Shown here: positions 12,015 to 22,518 of the stretch, piece after piece
Layout: the number at the start of each line of letters is the position of its first letter
Numbering within the stretch: the first letter of the stretch is position 1
Assembly (NCBI GenBank): GCA_963978905.1
Contig: OZ022260.1
Coordinates: 18,712,334-18,776,333 of the forward strand
Direction: 5' to 3'
Source of the DNA: Trichostrongylus colubriformis
Lineage: Eukaryota; Nematoda; Chromadorea; Rhabditida; Trichostrongylidae
DNA: 64,000 nt
The notes under the pieces: generated by a model
Told to the model about the DNA's origin: nothing
Databases searched by the model: none
Seen by the model: only the letters and a program-made list of their open reading frames with translations
Position numbers and translations under genes: made by a program

Positions 12015-15000
12015 TCAGGACCGACGTCGAGATGAACGTGTGTAGAACAACAGGTACGCTTTCTGTTTAAGTACCGTCTGCTCAGAGCAAGCTTTAACGG
12101 ACGCATCATTGAAGTGGTACCAATGACCATTCCGCTGACCATATGTGGTGTAGTGTCCAGATGTTACCCTACAACGATTCAGAATCTCTATAGACGGCTG
12201 AGCGAGGATTTTCATTACTTTCGTGGAAAGTTTGCCAGATCTTAATTCTGATTTGGATGTTTTCGAACGATCTCTTTCCAAAACGAATAAAACTTCAACA
12301 ATTGCGTGCGTTGTGCCGCCAATGCTATTAATCCGTCAATCTATTGGAGCGTTTCGTTCATTAATGATACTTAGTACAGTGTGTCCCAAAAGTATAGGTC
12401 CACCTTATTTTTCATCCATATCTCCAGAATGGATAAGCGATTCCTTTCCAAATTTTTATATGTAGTACCTGATCACTGTAGCAATCAAGCGCCTCAGTTA
12501 AATTGAAGACATAAAAATGCAAAATTTTATTTGATTTTTTTTTCAAAAATAAGGGTGTCCCAAAAGTATAGGTCCACTCAGCTTTTCCGCCTTGCTTCCA
12601 TCGAAAGGTAAGTTGTGAGGTAGGTGTGTTGACGCATCCTTCTGAGATTTACTCTACAGTGCCATGCCAAGCGGTACGCACTTTTCCGAGTACGAAAATG
12701 GGCAAATTCTGGCCCACAAGGACGTGAGACTCAGCAATCGCAAAATTTCTGAAAAGATGGGCCTATTCCAAAGCTCGATCAACAGCTTCTGTCGTACCAT
12801 GGACCTGTACGGAACAAAAAAGGGAAGTAGAAGGCCGTAGGAGATTTCTGAGAAGCAGGAGCGTCGGATCCTCAAAGCTGCGTCCAATTCCAGAAAGGGT
12901 GCTTGTCGACGGTGCAGGGAACTGGCACCTGCTGTATTGAAAAACACTGTGCACCGTCTGCTCAAGTCGTCTCCTCACATCGAGCGAAGATGGTTTTCGT
13001 CCTTGCCATACCTCACGAGGGCGCACGAAGAGGCTCGAATCCATTTTGCCAAGTAGAATGTCAGCTGGACCCATCAATAGGATGAGGTAGTCTGCAGGGT
13101 TACATTATTGACGTAGTAGTTCACACAGCATTAGTAATGGTGTTGCAGGTGATCTTTTCTGATGAGAAGAAGTTCAATTTGGACGGCTCGGACGGCTTAG
13201 CTAGTTACTGGAGGGATTTGGGGAAGGAGCCATGCTACTTCTTGAGGCGCGGATTTGCTGGTGGTAGTGGTATGGTAGGGACCGCCTTCTCTCGCTTTGG
13301 TTAGAGCAGGATACTATTCATCACGCATCATATAGATTCCAGGGCTTTGCAGGACGTTCTAGAAAGTAATTTACTACCATATAAACAGCAGTACATAAAA
13401 ACATTGGGTGCACAGCCGACCAACACCCTTTCTGGAATCGGACGCAGCGTTGAGGATCCGTCGCTTCTGCTTCTCAGAAAGCTCCTACGGCCTTCCACTT
13501 CCCTTTTTCGTTCCGTACAGGTCCATGGTACGACAGAAGCTGTTGATCAAGCTTTGGGATAGACCCATCTTTTCAGAAATTTTGCGATTGCTGAGTCCCA
13601 CGTCCTTGTGGGCCAGAATTTGCCCATTTTCGTACTCGGAAAAGTGCGTACCGCTTGGCATTTCACTGTAGAGTAAATCTCAGAAGGATGCGTCAACACA
13701 TCTTCTTCACAACTTACCTTTCGATGGAAGCAAGGCGGAAAAGCTGAGTGGACCTATACTTTTGGGACACCCTTATTTTTGAAAAAAAATCAAATAAAAT
13801 TTTGCAATTTTATGTCTTCAATTTTACTGAGGCGCTTGATTGCTACAGTGATCAGGTGCCACATATAAAAATTTGGAAAGGAATCGCTTATCCATTCTGG
13901 AGATATGGATAAAAAATAGGGTGGACCTATACTTTTGGGACACACTGTAGTCGATTGTTAGGCCAAGTGTAATTTGTTCCTTCTTTTGGAAGAAGCTTTC
14001 AGGAGCTCCATTATTTTTAACTCTTCCCTGTTAGTCGCCTCTTTGAGTTTCTCCATCTTTACTCAAAAGCGTATGTTTTTGTTCTAATTCCATTGAAGAA
14101 ACCGAAGGGATTTCAACTACTGCCTTCGTTTGTGAGTATTTGCATTGCCACGCAGTCGTAACACAACCATCAATTGTAGCGAAAGACCTAAGAGCGAAGA
14201 TTGAAAATAAGCGAATTTATAGCACCACGAGCACGCTTTAATGGAAGCTAGTTGCTGGCGTAGACTGATTGCGCGCCTATAAAAGCTTTCAGGCTTTTAA
14301 AAGATGACATCTAAATCATTAATTCAAGAACTGCATTAAAACTTCAAAGTTTGGAGAAGCTGAGAACCACGATGAGAGCCACGACGCTCCACAACCCTCC
14401 TTCTCTTATGACAGTGAACAAGATCTCAATAAGAGATATGAAATTTCGAATCTTTTTAAATGGTAATTTATCCAGAGAAAAGATTCGTAATTAAGCCCTG
14501 AAGGTGGATTAACAAACGGTCAAAATTAATAAAGTACAACGCATGAAATTCATGTGAAGCATATTTACCCTGAACCGTGATGTACAACAACAGAGGATAA
14601 ATCGAAGGTGATGCTACCAGAGTTTTCCGCAACACGAGATGCAGCGCACTGAAAATTTCCCAAGTTCAAGGGTACTCCTAACAACTTTGCACTTCTTTCA
14701 ACATACTGCATTCAAACGAACCTGAGCCATAAATGGAGTAATATCCAGCCCGCTCAAGGGGAAATCAACCATGTTATCGAGTTTTCCTCTATTGAAATGC
14801 GACCACCGAAAGCGCTTTAAATGTAGACACAGCACCTGCACAAGACTTCTGTCGAGTACACAACATACACAAATTTTTTCTACATTACTCACATTCGGTA
14901 GAACTCGCAAAAAGAGCTGTTTAGTTGATGGCCGTTTGTCCTTGCAGTTGCTGCACATGTACTGCTCACAATGATCCAGTTCCTCTTTAGCGAAAAAACG

Positions 15001-18000
15001 TTTTATACACTCTGACAGCCTGACATTACTGGCCCTTCCATTCGCAGCGGGTACGAATATATCGAGCGACAGATCTTAAATAATTTTATTGTAAGCGAAT
15101 TCAAAAGGAGAATTCGATTTTTTTGTCTTAAATGATTGACCGGCTGAGCTATCGCACAGTACAGCGCGGAAGAATTGTGTAGTGGAGAAATGGCAGATTC
15201 TGACCTACTGTTATCACAGAAATCAACCCGTAGTCCCATACTGTGGAAAATGCAGTACCAAGCGCAAGCTCAACTGGTATCTCCACAACCATCAATCACT
15301 ATTCAGGATTTAAAGTCACATCAGCCACTTTTCGAGGTCCAAATGATCTAGCGGTCGCTACCTCTTCTTACATGTTCGCCTCTGATTATCGAACCCATAG
15401 GCTGTAGAGTTGCTGTCTGACAATGAGAGGGGTTCAGATCGGCGTTTGATAGTTTTAGATTCGATCGCTAGGTTTTTAATAACCCATTTTATCAGAGCAT
15501 CTAGGTTTTTAATAACCCATTTTATCAGAGCATCTGATTCTTATATATCAGGAGTCGTTGCAACTGATATCAGAACACAAACAAAATATGCTCACCCAGT
15601 GACACTGCGCATCAGACACTTCAACTATAGGGGTCGTATTATAGGAGGAAGGGTTTACAGGCTCCCATCCCATAACTTGCCAATGACTCTCATTAGCACT
15701 AATCAGATTTTAACAGCTTTGATACGTCACCATTGAGGTCCCAGCACCACCCCCTCCGACAACTATGAGTGCGGATACTCCACTGTCTGCTGAGAGAGGA
15801 AACGGATTAGGCGACGTTTGGCTTCTGACGCTTCTTATCGAATCTTATCAACCGTTTCCAAGGCGGAAGGCCAAACAACTTTGATGGCAATTACCTCCTC
15901 ACGTTACTTATCGAATCATATCAAACGTTATCAACCTGGATCACCCACCATTGATGCCCCCTCCCCCTCCACCTCCCCTCTCCCCTCAAAACACCTTGAG
16001 TGTCAACGCTCTAGGATCAACACGAAAACGGATTTCGTGAAATCCGCCGTTTGCGCCTCCTTATTAGCCCATATAAGTTGCTATCACTTCGATCCAACAC
16101 CGCTATTGTCCCCAGCTATCCTCTATAGCACTTGCATAATTCAGAGTGCTATCATTGCTGTGACGCGAAACATGAAATTCGTCACAGACAGATGCAGATA
16201 TATAGTAGGATGGATAGATGATGTAGGTGTATATATACGTCACTTTTGTTGTTTCTACGAACAAAACTCTCACCTAGAAAAGGATCATGCTTGTTGCTTG
16301 CAGTATGGCATGTTAGACAGACTACCTGGCTCTGTAGAGAGCCTTCAAACAATGTCGTGACTGCAGAACCGTTAGGTGATTCACTGCCTCCACAAGCTGC
16401 AGCCAACCACTGATCCACCGATTCCGGCAGACGACATCTTCTCAGTTCTGAGTGAACTCGGTCCATCGTGCAACGCAAAAACTCATGAGCATCTTGCTGA
16501 TGATATCCTCTGCAAAGGGAATGGTGAATGTTATTTCTATTTCGAGAATTCGCGAGGACACACCTGAACCTAGGAGAGATTTTCCACACCGACTGAAACA
16601 ACTCGTCCGGCGAGACAGCTTGATCGCATCGAAGGTCACCCAAACGTATCATGACTTTACGCAGTTCTTCAGCAAGCACACTAAATTAGCTCGCATCACA
16701 TCTGATCTTAATTTATACTTTTCATAAAGACTACTTCGCACAAAAACAGAATAAGGCCATTATTCAAAGAGGAACAAGAGGTGGCCTGGCGCGGTACAGA
16801 GGTCGAAAAGCCTAACCGAACTAAGGTTTTCCTCGATCACTGGAGTCTTTAGCTTCATGTTTTACCTGTGAATGAAGGGAAGTAATCGTGAATGAATGAA
16901 TGAATAAAAAGCCAAAAAATTGAAACTGACTTCACAATGTCGCCTTGATTTACATTTTATCGGCTCATTTTTCAAAAAACGCAATAAAGTTTGCAAAGCC
17001 TCCACCGTTTGAGAGCACTATGAGTGGAGAGGGAAGCCTGGGTATTCACAGAGGTGGATCGGGACCGGCCGAATGAGGAAGTCCCTTTGTGGGTATTTTG
17101 GTTGTTACGTTCCGTTCTCCCTCCATTACGACACACCTTTGTACCTCATTTCCAGCTGAATAATCCTCCTTCAGTTCTTCAACCACTACTAAACTTGTGT
17201 GCTGCTCACAAAATTTTGCCTCTATTCAAAAATTACGCCATCGGTGCAAACGCGCGCGAATAGGCTCCGAGAAGACCACGCCGTTGAAATACGCCCGAAC
17301 AGCTTGTTTATCCCATTCTCCGTATTACAGGACAACTTGGTTAAGTGATTTTTCTAGCACTTTGCGAAAGGAGACATGATACCCGCCTCACTGTGCGATC
17401 TTGGAAAATGGGAAGAATTTACATCTGTTTATTAAATAGCCAGATTTTGAGATAATTTTTGCGACGTTTTCCGCAATTTTGTAGAAGCTTCCAGAAATCT
17501 TCGTGGGTGGGATTCACGCAGAGAGCAATCAATACATTCATAAGTTCATCTAGAATAATCCAGCCTTCACGCTGCGATAAAGTGACGGTTTTTCGAGAAA
17601 GACCTGACTGCCTCTCCTCCACGAGTGTCGCCGGGGAACCCACTCAAATGACGAGGTCATGAAGTGTATGTTCACCCTCTGAGCTCTGCTGGAGCTGGCT
17701 CATATACTTTTACTCTAATTTCCTCTCGATTTCGAAATTAACGTTCTCTATTTTGTCCAAGATATAGTGTTTCGATATATCGGCAATAAAAATATGGACA
17801 GACATATCGACATAAATTAATATGAACATCAAAATTAGTTTTCAAGAATAACGCATATTTGTACCGTGAAATATTGATTCGAAAAAGAAAAAATTCAAGG
17901 CGTCACAAATCCACCAAAACCTGACACTAATGGACCAGCTCTACTACTTAAGTTTGCCGAAAACTGTTAACTTCTACCTACGTTGGAATCCTTTCACCAA

Positions 18001-21000
18001 AAGGGAACATCGTCAGCATCATTTCTTTCACGCGATTAGCCACGCCTATTTATTTCATCGATGGCTATTTTGTGAGCGGATCACATTAGCTCTGTGCGTA
18101 TGCGTAACGTCTGCTTGCACAATAGTAAGACTCAGAGGATACAAATGAACCCCTTTTGCGGACGCAGAGATGGGTGATGAGAGGTGTCATAAATAGGTTT
18201 CTAACTGGATATATTAAGTTTGCAAACCGAAATGTAAAATCAAGGATATCCCCTAGTTGGTTGGAGAAAGGGTATTGATCGCCTTTTGTTGGAAAACAGG
18301 TTTTTCTGGCCTGCTCCCAATCTCACTTGCCATAATATCGAACTATTCCCGTTTCTTAAACTCACTCCGTTAGCTGCCAAGTTATCAAGGCTGTGTAAAA
18401 TCAAAACGCTCACGTAGGCGTTGCGGTGGACGCAGTAGAGGTTGGCGTGTTAACAGCTGATGCAGCTCGTCTCGTATTATATCGTGGGCTTGCTAACGGC
18501 TGATGCTCATCGCTGACTTCATCATCAGGTTGTAGAAGAGGAAGCTGTACCAGGTAAGCGCGAAAAACATCGGTTGTGCTAAAAAAAAAACAATTAGAGC
18601 CTTTCAAAAGGAATTGGAGCACCGGCCGAATCCTACTTTAGCGCTTGTATGACAGAATTCATGAAGCAAGTGTTGCCAAGGTTCTTGAGTCCTCGCAACT
18701 CCACGCGCACACGCGGCTGCTTCCCGATGTTATAATCGGGATCCACATCAGGCGATGGAGGGCACGAAGAGAGCGAAAAGCTCATCTGGAAATCTGTGAT
18801 GAGAAACGAGTTTTTTTTTCGGTGACTCGAATGGAAAAAAATGAAGCAGTGTTTGAGCAGTCAATGGAGAAATTATTTAAAATTAAAGTGAAAAAGGAAA
18901 AAAATGTAGCCTCTTATTTAGTCCTGAGTGCATTTTAGTGTCAAAGCAGCTTTCACTGTGTTCAGGTCATACCAACATCACACAATGATCACTATTCAAG
19001 ATGAGAACCATATAGCGAAATCATTAACCGTTATGAGCAAAATACTTACTTTTCGTTTACGCGGACGCAGAGCTCTGCCACCGATTAAAGGGGCAGAATT
19101 GTTTATCCCTACGTCTGGACCAATCTTCGCCTGTTGCTCGGAACCTTGCCGGCATGGACGACCTTCGTCTTCCGGAACGGAACCGCTATCTTCATCCACA
19201 TGAACTACTCTGAACGAAACACAGAGTTTCGCGACGTTGTTTAAGTTTAACGGCTTTCGTCCCACAAAATATATACCTCTCTGGAACAGCTTGGCCTATT
19301 CCATCTTCATCTTCTTCCTCCGTGGTCAAATCTATGGAATCGTCTACGTCATACAGTGCGTTCTCATGTGAAGCTACATACAGCTGAGATGAATAGCTGT
19401 GATCGGCACATCTAAAGAAATACCAAAGCGTCCCCTTTGAACAGAGCAACACAGGGGTACCACTGACATACACATCGGCCCATTGTGCTATGGCCAACGA
19501 AATTATCACGTGCACGCCATGGTGTGTGATGAAACGATGTCGTTGTGGCCGACGTCAAACTTCGCAATTTTCTGGTGTCGCACGCTATCACGCGACCTGA
19601 AGGTTCTGTACTCGGCGACTTTGCGTGCAAAGTCGCGACTCCACAACATCGCGATACAAAATCGCGAAGTCTGATGTCGGCCAAACGACAGCCTTTCGCA
19701 CATTTGAAAAGGCTGATATCCATCGTATATCTCTACCACCCAATCCGCGCCCAGAAGCCGTGATCTTGGGTGGCGTTCATACTCCGCGGCGCCGGCGACA
19801 GGGCGTGGCTGCGTGTCTCTGCGCCCCTGCCCTTGCAAACCTGTCTCGTTGCTTACGTCGTCGCAACATCCCCCTCACTGCCACTTCGGCTCCCCACCTG
19901 TGAACGCAGGAACGCCCTGCCTGCGCACAGTATGAACGCGGTTTCACCCGTGAATAAGCCATACTCGATCATCTGCAATATTTACAGCCATTCAATGAGC
20001 GAGTATTTGCATCAGCGTAATTGAATCCAATATGAACCGTAACAGGAACTTTGCAGTCGCAATTACAATTCGGTACCAACTTGTGAAGCAAAGCTGTTTC
20101 AAACATCCTAGCATCACTCGTCACCTCGAGATTTAGAGTCATGAACTGTTATCGAGCACTGTAGCAACCAACATTGTAATTAAGCATAGGGTGAATAATT
20201 AGTGAATGACAGCGTGAACCCATTTTAGTGGACCGCATAGCAGCATGCATGCCTTCTATTTTCCATAACTCTAGAATGATGCTGCACCATGCTCATGACC
20301 GACCTGGCTTTGTTGAAATAAGCCAAGGAGTGACGAACAGACGAAATCTTGCCATCTTCAGTGTCGTCGCCGACAAAGTCGTCACAAACATAGCTGAATA
20401 GCTACGTATATAATTTCATGGCGTAATTGAAACCGCTAAGGCACCAATATTGGCAGGCAAATACATGAGATAACGAATGCAAGTAAACATAAATACGGTC
20501 AAGCATAGTTTTTTGACGTCCTGTGGCAAACCTTCGTTTGGAACTAGAATGAGGGACAAATGGGAGTTTATTTCTCTGACAATTCGGTTAAACCTTCAGC
20601 TATACATGCAAGGGTCTTTGTTAAACTAATGACATTATGCTATTATATTTGATTTTCTGGGAATTTCTCGAGTCTCTGTTTCCCATACTATTCGATTTCC
20701 CATGTTGAGATGAATGGCATTATGCTGATGCTGATTAAGTTCTCTGAAAATCTGTGCAGATTTTGAACTTTTCCTCAAACCTGCTTGATTCTTATGCCCA
20801 AATTGATGCATCAGAAGATGGCGAACATGTAGTCCTTAACCCATCACTTCGTACTAGAAAAACACGAGCTGATTAGGGCTAATATTACATGATTATTTTT
20901 CGCTGCCCTGGTGATTGTTTTTCGAACATTGGAAGTGAACTAGCGGAAATTTTTTTGAGACAACCTAACATAATTCGACTTCGCACTTACAAAATTTTCT

Positions 21001-22518
21001 TTTATTCTTAACTAATTAGGTGGTTAGACGGTGGTGCTCGAATGGGGCAATTAATTGTGGTCACCAAAAGTCGAACAAATGGCACTGTACTGCAGTGGCA
21101 GTCACATCCCTACTCCCAAATCACTTTAAGGCATACCACGCGATAACCAGATCAGTCGCTTACCTTCTAGGGGCAAGTAGATCCTTGAACGACTGCTCAG
21201 GCTTCACCCTTGTCGCGACGTCGTAGTGCATCCTCACGGCGTTTGCCCGCTCGAACTTCACCGAACCGCGCCTACCCAACAGAATCACACCTGCATTGGA
21301 CGAGCCAATCTCCAACGTGGCGTTTACGTGGCGAAGGTGGATTTCGGACCATTACACGATTAGACAGGATAAGACAGGAAGTCTGATAGTGAAGACAGGA
21401 CGAAACAGGTGATACAGGTGATACTGTTGAAGTTTGAGTGATACTATCAGGTAAAGAGTCGCTTCTGGGCTGTATTACTCGTACAAGGACTGTGTTTGTG
21501 ACCCCATTTTTGGTGTTACTAGGGCTTGTCGTTAGTTTTTTCTTCTATAGTGGGCGAAGCCGAACCCCTGCCTTCAGAACTGAGCGCGATAACGCTCACG
21601 ATTTATCGCGAGGTGTGCCTTTAATGCGAGCTTCATGTCCTCATGTTCTATTGTGTTATCGAAGTTGAAAGATTTAAGTGCAGACTTCTGATGAGGATCT
21701 TCCTCACCGTAGTTATCCAATAGTTCAATATATTTAACGATCGTTCTTTCTGAAGTACACTTGTGTGGCATGTGATATGTCAACTGCACCTCGTATTCCT
21801 CGATAGCACAGGTGGAAAAAATAGTATGAGACGCATTCCGGAATATTATAGCACCTATATGGAAGAACACCAGTCAAATTTTGACTTATCGATCAGTTTA
21901 TGGTGTCTGAGAATTTGTATCCTGTTGTTCTTTGAGTGGTAAAACTAGGTCAGTAATTCTAAGAGCACGAAGACTTTGTACAACTAAAATACAAAAAATA
22001 TAATTTTAAAACACTGCACTAAAGACTGCTACCTTACTCCCGTTTTTGCTAGTACCGTTGACTGAGGGATTAAATGGGATCTGGCAACCTAATTATTTGC
22101 AGCACTACACATTCCTTCTTAAGCTCCTGCAGGTCTACGAAGTCTTTTCAAGTTGGACGTGTTGGAAGAACTTACACAGGAGAGTAAGGTTCCATGAGTC
22201 GTTTGTATAATGTTCCTGAGCTTTTATTTTCAGAGCTTTACTTCGATCTTAATCAGGATCTCGAGTTTGACGAGTGTGGGAAGTGCGTGGGGACTACTCG
22301 CGTTTTGCGCACGAAATTTTAAATGACTAAGCACTCACCAAAACACCTCATACGTTTGGCAGTGCATTAGCACACAATGACGAGGATGTTTCATTTCGTT
22401 GTGATGCTTCAGTCCATGAGCATTCACGAATCGACCGCAGAAAATGAGTCCGCACGCCAGGCACAACCATGGACTTTCCGACGAGTCGCATGTAACACAG
22501 TTCCACAAGACTTTCTCC
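12015..22518 (-). CDS. usp-3: USP3-like ubiquitin-specific protease (zf-UBP + UCH), multi-exon, 5' end unresolved
   Basis: Exons in coding order: 22518-22339, a doubtful one near 21835-21740, 19411-19277, 19209-19050, 18785-18637, 18578-18414, 16680-16564, 16509-16274, 15074-14893, 14835-14722, 14648-14569, 12168-12015 (TGA). From 19411 onward every junction is GT-AG and keeps frame. Order of parts: zf-UBP zinc finger; an acidic linker ending RPRKRK; the Cys box [18 protein letters not shown] with the catalytic Cys; [12 protein letters not shown]; two zinc-knuckle CxxC pairs (CLTC, CSNC) around [27 protein letters not shown] joined to the His box SGHYTTYG; and WYHFND. This order and the intron-spanning motifs match USP3, a nuclear cysteine protease that removes ubiquitin from histones H2A/H2B. 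Catalytic Cys and His are present, so it is probably active. The initiator exon, and probably one exon between 21.7 and 19.4 kb, are missing from my model. The last intron carries a Tc3-like element. Confidence 0.9.
12377..13947 (+). mobile_element. Tc3-like DNA transposon with a duplicated inverted left half, in the last USP3 intron
   Basis: The element is flanked by TA (12375-12376 and 13948-13949) and both ends read CAGTGTGTCCCAAAAG. Inverted arms of about 540 bp (12377 to about 12920, and about 13405 to 13947) surround a unique centre. Each arm repeats the terminal GTGTCCCAAAAGTATAGG motif about 173 bp further in, as in Tc3, whose terminal repeats carry two transposase-binding sites. The left arm also holds the N-terminal transposase coding region, so the right arm carries the same region reversed; the normal 3' part of the transposase is absent. 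The host gene runs on the opposite strand to the transposase remnant. Confidence 0.85.
12664..13383 (+). pseudogene. Truncated Tc3/Tc1-family transposase
   Basis: Starting at ATG 12664, the frame reads a helix-turn-helix region typical of Tc transposases ([31 protein letters not shown]), meets a TAG after GSRRP, continues through [23 protein letters not shown] with a second in-frame stop, then a 63-nt GT-AG intron (about 13087-13149). After the intron it reads [16 protein letters not shown], which contains the first catalytic Asp region of the DDE/D family. The frame runs to about 13383 and then collides with the inverted duplicate of the 5' half, so the second Asp and the last acidic catalytic residue are missing. 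It is not functional. Confidence 0.85.
15468..15533. repeat. 33-bp tandem repeat, two copies
   Basis: A unit beginning CTAGGTTTTTAATAACCCAT and ending TCAGAGCAT is present twice, head to tail, without mismatch. It lies in a USP3 intron. Confidence 0.9.
19547..19682. repeat. Family A MITE, upstream of a USP3 exon
   Basis: The ends GGCCGACGTCAAACTTCGCA and GCGAAGTCTGATGTCGGCC are inverted repeats. It lies in the USP3 intron about 130 bp upstream (in gene direction) of the exon 19277-19411. Confidence 0.7.
19768..19944. repeat. Family B/C MITE fragment
   Basis: GGCGTTCATACTCCGCGGCG on the left pairs with CGCACAGTATGAACGCGG on the right. The inner GACAGGGCGTGGCTGCGTGTC is the family B arm. It lies in the USP3 intron, 85 bp from a family A copy. 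Confidence 0.65.
21740..21835 (-). CDS. usp-3: Doubtful linker exon of the USP3-like gene
   Basis: An open frame reads [12 protein letters not shown]...KYIELLDNY and ends at a good donor, TAC G|GTGAGG. The leading Cys-x-x-E-E-Y-E-V fits where zf-UBP proteins have a C-Y-x-C-D-x-x-V stretch, and the codon split left by the zinc-finger exon (TG|) would be completed by the T of TGC. However, the sequence just upstream, TTTTTTCCACCTG, is pyrimidine-rich but does not end in AG. The donor is phase 1 while the next sure exon (19411) needs phase 2, so another exon should lie between. Either this exon is real with an odd acceptor or a base error, or the true exon is elsewhere. Confidence 0.35.
22339..22518 (-). 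CDS. usp-3: zf-UBP exon of the USP3-like gene
   Basis: The exon lies between an ATTTTCAG acceptor and a TTTTG|GTGAGTG donor (180 nt, 59 whole codons). It encodes [19 protein letters not shown], then [14 protein letters not shown] and [13 protein letters not shown]: the spaced Cys and His ligands of the zf-UBP domain, which binds the free C-terminal Gly-Gly of ubiquitin. The first residues of the finger (a C-P-H-like motif in USP3) must sit on an upstream exon that I could not identify between 22.55 and 25 kb. Joining it to the catalytic exons is inferred from same strand, order and the known USP3 domain layout. Confidence 0.85.

Noticed and set aside
15120..15175. A-box-like text on the minus strand (GCGATAGCTCAGCCGGTC) suggesting a tRNA
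   Set aside because: There is no matching B box, acceptor stem or anticodon arm, and it sits in a USP3 intron. Chance or a decayed SINE at most.
17419..17643. Minus-strand frame in a USP3 intron ([20 protein letters not shown])
   Set aside because: Flanking exons already join in frame (18414 to 16680), so it is not needed; no domain recognised.
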